Assembly: GCF_002407205.1 (NCBI RefSeq)
Contig: NZ_CP023549.1
Location: 785,001-849,000, forward strand
Origin: Rhodobacter sp. CZR27
Lineage (GTDB): Bacteria > Pseudomonadota > Alphaproteobacteria > Rhodobacterales > Rhodobacteraceae
DNA: 64,000 bases
Direction: 5' to 3'
Positions 54,795-63,325 of this stretch are shown piece by piece (position 1 is the stretch's first letter; every line of letters begins with the position of its first letter). Both the position numbers and the translations under genes were made by a program. The notes under the pieces are model-generated. The model made no database searches. It was not told the origin of the DNA and saw only the letters and a list, made by a program, of their open reading frames with translations.

Positions 54795-56843
54795 ATGGTT
54801 TCACGCGACAAAAGCCCGCTCGCCTTCAGCCGTCGGACTGCACTGAAACTGATGGCCTACCTGAGCGCCAGCGTTGCCCCAATCACGCTTTATGCGCAGG
54901 AAGGCAGTCTTCAGGAGCTTGGCGCGCAACTGACGCTGTTCCCCGAGGTCACCATCTTCAAGGCGAGGCGCGTGATCACAATGGCCGGCGACAGCACGGA
55001 TGCTGAGGCGGTTGCGGTCGTGGGCTCGCGCGTGCTGGCCGTAGGCAAGCTTGACGAGTTGATCCAGTTGGCTGGTTCGCAGCCCTACACGGTCGACACC
55101 CAGTTTGACGGCAAAGTGTTGATTGCCGGGTTGATCGACCAGCATGTCCATCCCGTTCTGGCGGCACTGACGTTGACCGTCGAGATCATCGCCATTGAGG
55201 ACTGGGTCTTGCCCGGCGGCACGTCGAATGCCGCACTGGACCCACAGTCCTACATCGACCGCCTGACGGCGGCAGAGGCAGCACTCGAATCCGATGACGA
55301 GCCCCTCGTGACATGGGGCTATCACCACTATTGGCACGGAGAGGTGCGCCGCCCCGAGCTTGACGCGATCAGCTCGACGCGACCGATCATTGTCTGGCAC
55401 CGCTCGGCCCACGAGTTCATCCTGAATACGGTTGCCCTGGAGAAATACGGCATCACGGTCGAGTTCATCGACGGCTTCACCGGAGCCGCGAAGGAACAGT
55501 CCAGCTACGAAAGCGGGCATTTCTACGAGCAGGGCGGCTTTGCCGTGATGCCTAAGCTCGCCTCGGTCCTGGCCACGAAGGAGAGGCTCTTCAAAGGCTT
55601 GAACCTGGCCGTGGACTACATGCACCGCGCTGGGGTGACGCTGGCCTGCGAGCCGGGCGGCATCGTCTCGAAGCCGCTTCAGGATGCTCAGAACCTTACC
55701 CTTGGGGCGTCCGAGTCCCCGTTCCGTATGTATTACATGCCCGACGGCAAATCGATGGCGCAGATGCACATCGACGGAGACATGATCGGCGAGACGAAGG
55801 CCGTACTGTCCTGGGGAGCTGGGCGGACGGCCTATCTGCCGGATCAGGTAAAGCTGTTTGCGGATGGCGCGATCTACAGTCAGCTCATGCAGGTGACCGA
55901 ACCCTATACGGACGGCCACAAGGGCGAATGGATCATGGAGCCCGAGCTGTTCGACCGGGCGTTCGATGCCTACTGGGAGGCAGGCTACCACATCCACATC
56001 CACCAGAACGGGGATGGGGGTCTCGATCTCGTGCTGGACGCGCTGGAACGCAACATGAGGCGCATGCCCCGGGCCGACCACCGCACGACGATCGTGCATT
56101 TCGGCTTTGCCCGAGCCGATCAGGTGCCACGCATCCGCGCCTTGGGCGCAATCGTCAGCGCTAATCCCTACTACCTGACCGCGCTATCGGACCGCTATGC
56201 CGAGATCGGACTCGGGTCGGAACGAGCCGACCGACTTGTTCCTGTTGGCGAGGCATCACGCGAGGGAATTTCGATTTCGTTTCATTCCGATATGCCGATG
56301 GCCCCCGGCCAGCCGCTGTTCCTGGTCTGGGCGGCAGTCAACCGCACAACGACATCCGGCAGGGTTGCTGGACCAGATCAACGGCTGACGGTGGAACAGG
56401 CGCTCAGGGCGGTCACGATCGACGCAGCCCATTCGATCCGGATGGAAAGGGACGTCGGCAGCATCGAGCCCGGGAAGCTGGCAAACTTCACCATCCTCGA
56501 CGCCGACCCGTTCACGGTGGCGCCGGAAGCAATCAAGGACATCAAGGTGCTGGCAACGGTTTCGGAAGGAGCAATCCACCCGGTCCTGCCGCAAGGTTCC
56601 AAGCGTGCCGCGGCAGGCAACACCGGGCCGGTGTTCGGCAAGGCCGCCTTTCACGAACTGGCGCTGGTACAGAGTATTGTCGACCGGGGGATGTCGGCCG
56701 GGTGCAGTTGCTGCCAACCGGTGCAGAACGCGATCTGTGCGGTGGACACTGCGCCCGCATCGGCGGCAGGATGCTGTTCGACCAACGCCCTTGGCTGGAT
56801 GGTCGCCGGTCTGTGGTCGGTGCGCATGACTGGCCAAATCTGA
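54795..56843 (+). CDS. Tat-exported YtcJ-like amidohydrolase with Cys-rich tail
   Basis: A 682-residue amidohydrolase-3 family protein. The N-terminus has a twin-arginine-type signal (AFSRRTALKLMAYLSASVAP). Metal ligands are visible: His117 and His119 (GLIDQHVHPVL), His in YHIHIHQNGDGG (~399-403), His in TIVHFGFARAD and Asp in SFHSDMPMAPG; the characteristic YtcJ segment VKLFADGAIYSQ is present. These enzymes hydrolyse N-acyl or similar amides. The last ~55 residues are an unusual cysteine-rich extension (MSAGCSCCQPVQNAICAVDT; GCCSTNALGWMVAGLW) not typical of the family. ATG 54795 has GGGAGGAAGC upstream; the frame to 54762 is unsupported. A small membrane gene follows after 37 bp. Confidence 0.85.
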   Translation: MVSRDKSPLAFSRRTALKLMAYLSASVAPITLYAQEGSLQELGAQLTLFPEVTIFKARRVITMAGDSTDAEAVAVVGSRVLAVGKLDELIQLAGSQPYTVDTQFDGKVLIAGLIDQHVHPVLAALTLTVEIIAIEDWVLPGGTSNAALDPQSYIDRLTAAEAALESDDEPLVTWGYHHYWHGEVRRPELDAISSTRPIIVWHRSAHEFILNTVALEKYGITVEFIDGFTGAAKEQSSYESGHFYEQGGFAVMPKLASVLATKERLFKGLNLAVDYMHRAGVTLACEPGGIVSKPLQDAQNLTLGASESPFRMYYMPDGKSMAQMHIDGDMIGETKAVLSWGAGRTAYLPDQVKLFADGAIYSQLMQVTEPYTDGHKGEWIMEPELFDRAFDAYWEAGYHIHIHQNGDGGLDLVLDALERNMRRMPRADHRTTIVHFGFARADQVPRIRALGAIVSANPYYLTALSDRYAEIGLGSERADRLVPVGEASREGISISFHSDMPMAPGQPLFLVWAAVNRTTTSGRVAGPDQRLTVEQALRAVTIDAAHSIRMERDVGSIEPGKLANFTILDADPFTVAPEAIKDIKVLATVSEGAIHPVLPQGSKRAAAGNTGPVFGKAAFHELALVQSIVDRGMSAGCSCCQPVQNAICAVDTAPASAAGCCSTNALGWMVAGLWSVRMTGQI

Positions 56844-56880
56844 TGTCTGGCCATGCGTCGGCAATGGTGAAAGGCAGCAT

Positions 56881-57248
56881 ATGAGCGGTGAAGCCCGGTC
56901 CGGCGCCCTTGCGCTTTGGCTTCTGGTCGGCTGGGGTCTCCTCTGCACAGCCTGGAACCTTTACGGCGCCGTGCAGATTGCCAACGACCGGCCCTTGGGC
57001 CGACCGCAACCTATGCCGGGGCCGGACTTGCTCTGGCCCTGACGCTCTTGTTCCTTGTATCCTCTCACCGCTGGCCGTTGGTCTACAAGCTGTTGGCCGC
57101 CTTCGCGGCTGTGGTGGCCGGGTTTGCGGTCTGGAATGCCTTCGCCCTAGATCAGGCAAACTGGAATCTTCAGTTCTGGCGGTGGGCTGGCGCTGCGTTG
57201 AATGCAGCTGGAATCCTTGGAGCAGTCTTGGCCATCGTCGGCAGGTGA
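56881..57248 (+). pseudogene. Small membrane protein split by a frameshift
   Basis: ATG 56881 starts a frame with one membrane helix (ALALWLLVGWGLLCTAWNLY) that ends early after GRPQPMPGPDLLWP. The neighbouring frame takes over as TYAGAGLALALTLLFLVSSH and LLAAFAAVVAGFAVWNAFAL to the stop at 57248. One shift near 56980-57005 joins them into a ~122-residue protein with three to four helices. It directly follows the YtcJ-like gene and was probably co-transcribed. Function unknown. Confidence 0.6.
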
Positions 57249-57283
57249 GACGTCGACGAACTCAGCAGACCTTGCGGAGGGCA

Positions 57284-57997
57284 TTACGACCCGTGCTTGT
57301 CAGGATACCCCTCAAAGGCAATCCTTCGCAGTGTGGCTGCATCCTTGATGTCCACATACCTGTATCCAAGACCTACCGCGCCGCTCTTGGTCAACCTGGA
57401 AAGTTCGCGATTGACCACATCTCGTGTCAGGTTCGAGAGCTCGCCGATCTGATCCTGTGTTGCGAAGATACGGCGTGGTCCCCCGTCACCACCATTGTCT
57501 TCCGGAGGCATCGCACGAAGCAAAGCCGTCGCCACTCTGCGATGGGATGACGCGACCTTGAGGTCGGCGATTATCTCGAGTGCGACGTCAACACCGTACT
57601 CTGACATTGCCGATAGCGCTCGCATGTTCTCGATGGACGCATGAGCCGTCTGGTTCAGCGTCGCAAGTGGGAGGTGCATCAGAACGCTTGGCTCCATGAT
57701 CCGGAAGGACATGCTTCTGGGCCTGCCGCGGATGAAAGGCCCGTACCCGAACCACGCACCAGTCCGCAGGATGCGGGCCAACTTCTCGCCTTCAATCTCT
57801 TGCGGTACGTAGGCGCCGACCCCGCCGGAAATGACGCCGTAGATTCCCCCTCCCTCGTCGCCGGCAGTCAGGATTTCCTCTCCGGTCGCGATCTCGACCA
57901 GCCGCGCGCGTTGCAGGATCACTGACTGGAAGGTTTTCGGGCGGTCAGCCAACCAACCGACGCTGAGGATGCATCGCTCTGCAACGGTACGATCCAT
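57284..57997 (-). CDS. Crp/Fnr-family transcriptional regulator
   Basis: A 237-residue regulator. The N-terminal cyclic-nucleotide-binding-like beta barrel spans residues ~25-125 (GEEILTAGDEGGGIYGVISG; GAWFGYGPFIRGRPRSMSFR), then a dimer helix, then the winged helix-turn-helix (ATQDQIGELSNLTRDVVNRE, LSRLTKSGAVGLGYRYVDIK). No N-terminal Fnr-type cysteine cluster is present, so it does not look like an oxygen sensor. It converges with the small membrane gene and YtcJ-like gene; a regulatory link is possible but not shown. The start at ATG 57997 is the only good one. Confidence 0.85.
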   Translation of the reverse strand: MDRTVAERCILSVGWLADRPKTFQSVILQRARLVEIATGEEILTAGDEGGGIYGVISGGVGAYVPQEIEGEKLARILRTGAWFGYGPFIRGRPRSMSFRIMEPSVLMHLPLATLNQTAHASIENMRALSAMSEYGVDVALEIIADLKVASSHRRVATALLRAMPPEDNGGDGGPRRIFATQDQIGELSNLTRDVVNRELSRLTKSGAVGLGYRYVDIKDAATLRRIAFEGYPDKHGS

Positions 57998-58049
57998 GTT
58001 TCGTCCCCATCACACCTGCAAATGTGTCGGCGAGTGTTGCTGTTCATTT

Positions 58050-58404
58050 GGTGACTTGTCCACTTCGCTGCGGGTTTGATCAATTTCGCAGCCTTCCAGA
58101 CGCGGTTCTGGACGAACTGATCGCCTTCGGATGGATCGATAGGTTGCCGGAAAAGGGGGGCCGGGCGGACGATGCAGCTCATCTCGTCGCGCAGGCAGCA
58201 GGCCTGGGCGAAAAGCTACAAGCGAAGGGCAGAACGGCTGGAGGCCGAGGGGTAGATGCATCCTACAGGTCGCGGGCGCCGCGGCGGCAAAGTTGGCTGG
58301 TCGACGGGATGAAACGGCAGAGGTGGATGCGGTAGTCGTGCCGCAGGATCTGGCCGCGGCGCTCGCGGTTGATCCGGTGGAAACAGCTTCTGTTACGCCG
58401 CGCG
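58050..58404 (+). pseudogene. YdeI/OmpD-associated family protein, decayed remnant
   Basis: Three frames hold pieces of one protein in order: DAVLDELIAFGWIDRLPEKG (58105-58165), AWAKSYKRRAERLEAEG interrupted by TAG (58200-58255), and AEVDAVVVPQDLAAALAVDP (58320-58380). The F-GWIDG, K-RAERLxAEGRM and VVPxDLxxAL blocks are typical of YdeI/OmpD-associated (bacteriocin-protection) family proteins. The C-terminus is lost where the IS5 sequence begins at 58405. Nonfunctional. Confidence 0.55.
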
Positions 58405-58674
58405 GCGTTGTTGCAGAAATCTGGCTGGAGGCGTGAGTGCCCCTTTCCCGCTGACGTCGGGCGCGGACAATCTCGGCGGCGCCGAGAGCATTGAAGCGGT
58501 TGATGAGAGCGACGCGGATATGGATCTCGGCAGTCTGGCGGTCGGGGGGTGAGCCATTGGAACGCCATTGGTCCGAGAGACAGCGGCGAACGCCATGATG
58601 CGTTCGCCGAAGGCCTTGAGGCTCCGCATCTTCGCCTTGATGCGGCTACGGGTGTGGTAGCCCGTCCATCGCTT
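58405..58674 (-). mobile_element. IS5-family copy C: 3' part only
   Basis: The 3' part of an IS5-type element on the minus strand. The terminus GGCGTTGTTGCAGAAA lies at 58405, and coding sequence for RWTGYHTRSRIKAKMRSLKA and FGERIMAFAAVSRTNG is visible. At 58674 it is interrupted, after CCATCGCTT, by the start of copy A. It serves as a reference that lacks the hairpin insertion present in copy B at the same place. Confidence 0.75.
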
Positions 58675-58930
58675 GGCATTGTTGCAGAACTTCCGCCCGG
58701 AAGGATTCACGTCACGGCTCCATGGCGTTAGACGGGTAGCATGACGAAGCCTGCACGCCCCCCCCATCGCACGACGAACTGGTCCACCTACAACCAGGCG
58801 CTCCGGAGGCGCGGGTCGCTGCTGATCTGGCTGGACAGGGAGATGGCCTGGCTCGCGCCACCTGAGGGCAGGCCTGGGCGGCCGCCGCTGTTCTCGGATG
58901 CGGCGATCCAGTTCTGCCTGTCGATCAAGG

Positions 58931-58990
58931 GTGAAGGGCGCCCGGAAAACGGTCCTGAGGACCGTTTTCAGCCCTGAACGGGCGGAGCCC
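58931..58990. repeat. Hairpin insertion E1 in the copy A transposase
   Basis: Relative to the uninterrupted sequence at 61950-61980 (ATCAAGGTCCTGTTCCGG), about 60 bp are inserted between ATCAAGG and TTCCGG. The core is GAAAACGGTCC-TGA-GGACCGTTTTC (arms 58945-58955 and 58959-58969), with weaker outer pairing (AGGGC / GCCCT). It adds an in-frame stop. Confidence 0.6.
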
Positions 58991-59185
58991 TGGTTCCGGC
59001 TGCCGCTGAGGCAGACCGCCGGGATGGTGGCCAGCCTCCTGCGCCTGGCCGGGCTGGATTGGCCGGTTCCGGACTATTCCACCCTCTGCCGGCGGCAGAC
59101 GTCCTTGGCTGTCCACATCCCGTACCGCTGCGCCGCCGGCCCGCTGAACCTGCTGGTCGACAGCACCGGGATCAAGTTCCTTGGG

Positions 59186-59273
59186 TGAGGCAGGACCGTG
59201 GCGCCAGTGATGAGGGGCAATCGGGAACGATCCAGTGGATCGTTCCAGCCCCGAATGCGTAAGCCTGCCGAAC
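59186..59273. repeat. Hairpin insertion E2 in the copy A transposase
   Basis: About 88 bp between TTCCTTGG and GGGAATGGCAGG. The core is GGAACGATCC-AGT-GGATCGTTCC (arms 59224-59233 and 59237-59246), with outer pairs GGGGC / GCCCC and GGCAGG / CCTGCC. The same insertion is present in copy B (core 60339-60361), so it was there before A and B separated. Confidence 0.65.
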
Positions 59274-59641
59274 GGGAATGGCAGGTCCGCAAGCATGGGG
59301 CGCAGGGCCGGCGCCAATGGCGCAAGGTGCATCTGGCCATGGATGGGACCACGTCCGACATCCGCGCCGTCGAATTCACCCCCAGCCGCGACGGCGACAG
59401 CCCTGTCCTGCCCGAGCTGCTGGACCAGATCCCCGAGGATGAGGAGATCGGCACCGTGACCGGCGACGGCGCCTATGACACGCGACGCTGCCACACGGCC
59501 ATCGTCGAGCGCCGCGCCACAGCCGTCATACTGATCCGCAGGAACGGCCGACCATGGAAGGAGGACGGCCCCGCCGCCCGGGCCGGAAACGAGACCCTGC
59601 GCGCCACCCGTCACTACGGCAGGGCATTCTGGAAGCGATGG

Positions 59642-60544
59642 GGCGTTGTTGCAGAAAGCCGCCTTGAGGCGTGACTTCCCTTTTCCCCCCGGGACGTCAG
59701 GCGACGCGGACGATCTCGGCGGTGCCGAGGGCGTTGAAGCGGTTCATGAGAGCGACGCGGATGTGGATCTCGGCGGTCTGACGGTCGGGGGTGAGCCATT
59801 GGAACGCCATTGGTCCGAGAGACAGTGGCGAACGCCATGATGCGTTCACCTAAGGCCTTGAGCCGAGCCGGTGAGCGCCACCGGTTCGAGCGAACCGGCG
59901 AGGGCATCTTCGCCTCGATCCGGCTGCGGGCGTGGTAGCCCGTCCATCGCTTCCAGAACGCCCGGCCATAGTGACGGGTGGCGCGCAGGGTCTCGTTTCC
60001 GGCCCGGGCGGCGGGGCCATCTTCCTTCCATGGTCGGCCGTTCCTGCGGATCGGTATGACGGCTGTGGCGCGGCGCTCGACGATGGCCGTGTGGCAGCGT
60101 CGCGTGTCATAGGCGCCGTCGCCGGTCACGGTGCCGATCTCCTCATCCTCGGGGATCTGGTCCGGCAGCTCGGGCAGGACAGGGCTGTCGCCGTCGCGGC
60201 TGGGGGTGAATTCGACGGCGCGGATGTCGGACGTGGTCCCATCCATGGCCAGATGCACCTTGCGCCATTGGCGCCGGCCCTGCGCCCCATGCTTGCGGAC
60301 CTGCCATTCCCGTTCGGCAGGCTTACGCATTCGGGGCTGGAACGATCCACTGGATCGTTCCCGATTGCCCCTCATCACTGGCGCCACGGTCCTGCCTCAC
60401 CCAAGGAACTTGATCCCGGTGCTGTCGACCAGCAGGTTCAGCGGGCCGGCGGCGCAGCGATACGGAATCCGGACAGTCGAGCCCGGCCAGACGCAAGAGG
60501 CTGGCGACCATCCCGACGGTCTGCCTCAACGGCAGCCGGCTCGA
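59642..60544 (-). pseudogene. IS5-family copy B: transposase 3' part with two hairpin insertions and a deletion
   Basis: The terminus GGCGTTGTTGCAGAAA lies at 59642, and the transposase reads on the minus strand. Present: RLPLRQTVGMVASLLRLAGL, a deletion of ~60 bp after GLD, insertion E2 (core 60339-60361), the second Asp region, and the 3' end TGYHARSRIEAKM-...-LKALGERIMAFATVSR with a 36-bp in-frame hairpin insertion absent from copy C. At 60544, inside the FRL/PLRQ codons, it is split by the IS256 element; its next few codons (FCLSIKVLFRL) lie beyond it at 61938-61980. Inactive. Confidence 0.7.
59866..59903. repeat. In-frame 36-bp hairpin insertion E4 in copy B
   Basis: Compared with copy C (CCTTGAGGCTCCGCATCTTC), copy B has about 36 extra bases around CCGGTTCG-AG-CGAACCGG (arms 59881-59888 and 59891-59898), plus an outer AGCCGAGCCGGTGAGCGCC. 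The length is a multiple of three, so it adds 12 residues (around PSPVRSNRWRSPAR) without breaking the frame. This is direct evidence of insertion because the sibling copy lacks it. Confidence 0.65.
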
Positions 60545-61937
60545 GCTATGGCCGAAACTGGGTGATGGGGCCTGAGAAGGCGGCGTATCGTGGCGGGTGC
60601 TGAAGCCTGCCAGAACCTCCAGATGGAGCGATACGCCTGTGTCCGAAGATACCAACATCGTCCCCTTTCACCAGCCTGGTTCCGTCCTCGACCCGCTGAC
60701 CGAGATCGCCCGCGAGGGCGCTCGGCGCATGCTCATGGCGGCGCTGAAGGCCGAAGCCGACAGCTTCGTTGCCGGCTTTGCCGAGGATCTCCTCCTCGAC
60801 GGTCGTCGCCGTGTTGTGCGGCATGGCGCCGGTCCAGAGCGCGAGATCCAGACCGGGATCGGCCCGATCTCCGTCCAGCGACCCAAGGTCCGCGACCGCG
60901 CGGATGTGCCGGCCGATGCGAAGATCCGGTTCAGCTCGGCCATCCTGCCAAAGTGGGCGCGGCGGTCGAAGAGCCTCGACGCGCTGCTTCCGGCGCTCTA
61001 CCTGCGTGGCCTCTCGACCGGGGACGTCCAGGACGCCTTGGCGGCGATCCTTGGCGCAGAGGCTCCGAACCTGTCGCCCGGGGTGATGTCGCGCCTCACG
61101 GCGGGCTGGCAGGACGACCTCGACCGCTGGCAGCGCCGCGACCTCTCGGCGCGCCGCTACGTCTATGTCTGGGCCGACGGCGTCTATCTTCAGGCCCGGA
61201 TGGAGCCGCAGGCCGATTGCATGCTGGTGATCCTGGGCGCTACACCGGAAGGAAAGAAGGAGCGGGTAGGCTTCCAGGTCGGCGTCCGCGAAAGCGCGCA
61301 GAGTTGGCGCGAACTGCTGGTCGATCTCAAGGTGCGCGGGCTGAAGGTGCCGCCCGAGCTGGCGGTCGGCGACGGGGCGCTGGGGTTCTGGAAGGCGCTG
61401 GACGAGATCTTCCCGGGCACCCGCCATCAGAGGTGCTGGTCTCACAAGATCGCCAACGTCCTCGACACCTTCCCGAAGTCGATGCAGCCCGCCGTGACCT
61501 CGGACCTGCGCGAGATCCACCATGCCGAGACCCGCGCCGCGGCGGCCGTGGCCATCGAGACCTTCGCGGAAAAATACGGCGTCAAATATCCTCGCAGCGT
61601 CACCTGCCTGACGAAGGACGCCGACGCCCTGCTGGCGTTCTACGACTTCTCGGCCGACCACTGGGACCACCTGCGGACGTCGAACCCCATCGAGAGCGTC
61701 TTCGCGACGGTCCGTCACCGGACGGTGCGGACGAAGGGCGCCCTCTCGCAGAAGACCGCGAAGCTCATGGTCTTCACGCTGGTCCAGGCGGCTGCGAAGA
61801 CCTGGCGCAGGCTCAAGGGCGCCAACCACTTGCCTCGCGTCATCGAGGGCGTCACATTCACCGACGGCGTCGCCACGACCGGCGACACCGAGAGCCGCGC
61901 CGCTTGATCAGGGCCGTCACCCAAAATCAGCCATAGC
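60545..61937 (+). mobile_element. IS256-family element, complete, inside IS5 copy B
   Basis: Terminal inverted repeats: GCTATGGCCGAAACTGGG at the left (60545) and GCTATGGCTGATTTTGGG read inward from 61937. The IS5 coding sequence continues on both sides with CCGGCTG repeated at each flank (TTCCGGCTG on one side, AGCCGGCTG on the other), a probable 7- to 9-bp target duplication. Confidence 0.8.
60639..61907 (+). CDS. IS256-family (Mutator-like) transposase
   Basis: A 422-residue transposase. The catalytic core shows VYVWADGVYLQARMEPQADC (first Asp), LAVGDGALGFWKALDEIFPG (second Asp), RHQRCWSHKIANVLDTFPKS (the Mutator CxxH-like segment) and SNPIESVFATVRHRTVRTKG (Glu). GTG 60639 has TGGAG upstream; an earlier GTG at 60597 in the same frame is possible. 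The gene and both element ends are intact, so it may be active. It is the youngest visible insertion in this cluster. Confidence 0.9.
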   Translation: MSEDTNIVPFHQPGSVLDPLTEIAREGARRMLMAALKAEADSFVAGFAEDLLLDGRRRVVRHGAGPEREIQTGIGPISVQRPKVRDRADVPADAKIRFSSAILPKWARRSKSLDALLPALYLRGLSTGDVQDALAAILGAEAPNLSPGVMSRLTAGWQDDLDRWQRRDLSARRYVYVWADGVYLQARMEPQADCMLVILGATPEGKKERVGFQVGVRESAQSWRELLVDLKVRGLKVPPELAVGDGALGFWKALDEIFPGTRHQRCWSHKIANVLDTFPKSMQPAVTSDLREIHHAETRAAAAVAIETFAEKYGVKYPRSVTCLTKDADALLAFYDFSADHWDHLRTSNPIESVFATVRHRTVRTKGALSQKTAKLMVFTLVQAAAKTWRRLKGANHLPRVIEGVTFTDGVATTGDTESRAA

Positions 61938-62118
61938 TCAGCCGGAACAGGACCTTGATCGAGAGGCAGAACCGGATCGCATTCGTCGGCAAAACGGTTC
62001 CCCAGACCGTTTTCTGATCCTCCTCATTCCAAAAGCAGGTCACGTCCGTCAAGCTGGTGTAAATTCCCGGATGGCCTGAGGTCATGATCAGGCGGCTTTT
62101 GTGGTCATGCTCCACCGT
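61938..62118. other. Remnant of IS5 copy B 5' part plus hairpin E3 and unassigned sequence
   Basis: On the minus strand AIRFCLSIKVLFRL continues the interrupted copy B. It is preceded by a hairpin with arms AAAACGGT (61991-61998) and ACCGTTTT (62006-62013) that resembles the core of E1. Upstream of that the sequence (TCAAGCTGGTGTAAATTCCC) matches nothing I know. The 5' terminus of copy B is not found. Confidence 0.45.
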
Positions 62119-62437
62119 TCATGTCGAGCCGGGATCTGGTGCGCAGGGTCACGGCAGACTGTTCGGTCGAGGTGGACGGGAACGCCTATTCTGTCCCGTG
62201 GCGGCTGATCGGCGAGCGTGTCACAGTGACCGTGACCGGGGCGGAGCTGCGGGTCTTGCATGCTGGGCAGGAGGTGGCCCGCCATGCGGCTCGCGCGCCG
62301 GGCGGCACGGCCGCGTTGCCGACCCCGCGCATTTTGTCGGCATAGGCCGCCGGCGGACACCTGCGGTCCTGGAGGGATCACCAGCCCTGCTGCGGCCGCT
62401 GAGCGAGTATGACGGCGTGGCGAGAGGGGCCTGGTGA
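62119..62437 (+). pseudogene. IS21 istA C-terminal fragment, frameshifted
   Basis: The frame from 62121 reads VRRVTADCSVEVDGNAYSVP and WRLIGERVTVTVTGAELRVL, typical of the C-terminal domain of IS21 IstA. A frameshift near 62325-62340 moves the last part, RRTPAVLEGSPALLRPLSEY, to another frame ending at TGA 62435-62437. The catalytic core is missing. Its stop overlaps the istB start (TGATG), as in intact IS21. Confidence 0.7.
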
Positions 62438-63272
62438 TGCCGCTCGACCTGCCAGACCATCTCGAGCGCATGCTGACCCGGCTGAAGCTGACCGCGATCC
62501 GCGACCAGCTCGACAGTCTGATCGACGGTGAGGTGGATCAGGCGGCCTTCCAGTGGAAGGCCGTCCCGCCGAACGGACGGCGCGAACTGACGATCCGCGA
62601 GGCATTGACCCTGTGTCTCGCGAGCGCGAGATCGCCCGCAAGGACCAGCGTCGGATCGAGATGAGCTTCGGCCTCGCCCGGTTCCCCTTCAGCCGGGACC
62701 TTGCCGGGTTCGACTTCGCGGCCCAGCCCTCGATCGACCGCGGCCAGATCCGCGATCTGGCCACCGGGCGCTTCGTCGCCAACGGCGAGGCGGTGTTGCT
62801 TCTCGGGCCACCCGGCGTGGGAAAGACCCACCTCGCCGTCGCCATCGGTCGCGAGGTGATCGTGGCAGGCTACACGGTGCTGTTCGTCCCGGCCACCACG
62901 CTGGTCGCCGCCTTGGCCAAGGCCCACGCCGAGGGACGGCTCGAGGAAAGGCTCGCCCACTTCGCCAAACCGAAGCTGCTGATCGTCGACGAGCTCGGGT
63001 ATCTCCCGTTCGAACCTGACGCCGCCCATCTGTTCTTCCAGCTGGTCAGCCGCCGATACGAACGTGGCGCCATGCTGATCACCTCGAACCGGGCCGTCTG
63101 GGAATGGGGAACGATCTTCGGCGATCCGGTGGTCGCCACCGCCATCCTCGACCGCATGCTCCACCACAGCCATGTCGTGACCATCCGCGGCGAGAGCTAC
63201 CGACTGCACGAAAAGCGCCGGAGCGGCCTTCTGCAGAAGGCCGCTCCGCCGCACGAAACCACAAACGTCTAG
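62437..63272 (+). pseudogene. IS21 istB with a frameshift and two hairpin insertions
   Basis: From ATG 62437 (MPLDLPDHLERMLTRLKLTA) the frame continues to ELTIREALTL, then shifts near 62610 to REREIARKDQRRIEMSFGLA. The ATPase part is well preserved: Walker A (VLLLGPPGVGKTHLAVAIGR) and Walker B (KLLIVDELGYLPF). A hairpin insertion (arms CGGCCTTCC 62543-62551 and GGAAGGCCG 62555-62563) lies in the N-terminal part, and a perfect 28-bp palindrome (63220-63247) near the C-terminus alters the tail to SGLLQKAAPP. Probably inactive because of the frameshift. Confidence 0.75.
63220..63247. repeat. Perfect 28-bp palindrome E6 in istB
   Basis: Arms GGAGCGGCCTTCTG (63220-63233) and CAGAAGGCCGCTCC (63234-63247) are exact inverse complements with no loop. 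It lies inside the 3' end of the decayed istB and shares GGCCTTC with the smaller hairpin at 62543-62563 of the same gene. Confidence 0.65.
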
Positions 63273-63325
63273 CCAAGAACGATGGGGTCAGTTCTTCATG
63301 ACGGGATGGAGTGAACCCCGCGGGC

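Larger units (their letters stand above)
58675..59641 (+). mobile_element. IS5-family copy A: 5' part, with two hairpin insertions
   Basis: The terminus GGCATTGTTGCAGAAC starts at 58675, right after CCATCGCTT of copy C. The element is cut at 59641, after AAGCGATGG (the complement of the same 9 bp), by the terminus of copy B. So A inserted into C, and B inserted into A, at the same internal site. Both insertions have the same relative orientation (inverted). Confidence 0.7.
58741..59641 (+). pseudogene. IS5-family transposase of copy A, broken
   Basis: From ATG 58741 (MTKPARPPHRTTNWSTYNQA) the frame matches an IS5-type transposase up to FCLSIK, then a hairpin-containing insertion (~58931-58990) introduces a stop. 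The reading frame resumes at RLPLRQTAGMVASLLRLAGL, reaches the first catalytic Asp in NLLVDSTGIKFLG, and is broken again by a second insertion (~59186-59273). It resumes as EWQVRKHGAQGRRQWRKVHL and the second Asp (TVTGDGAYDTRRC), and ends at AFWKRW where copy B begins. The Glu-containing 3' part is missing. Inactive. Confidence 0.75.

Noticed and set aside
54801..56099. 432-codon minus-strand open frame
   Set aside because: Antisense shadow of the YtcJ-like amidohydrolase.
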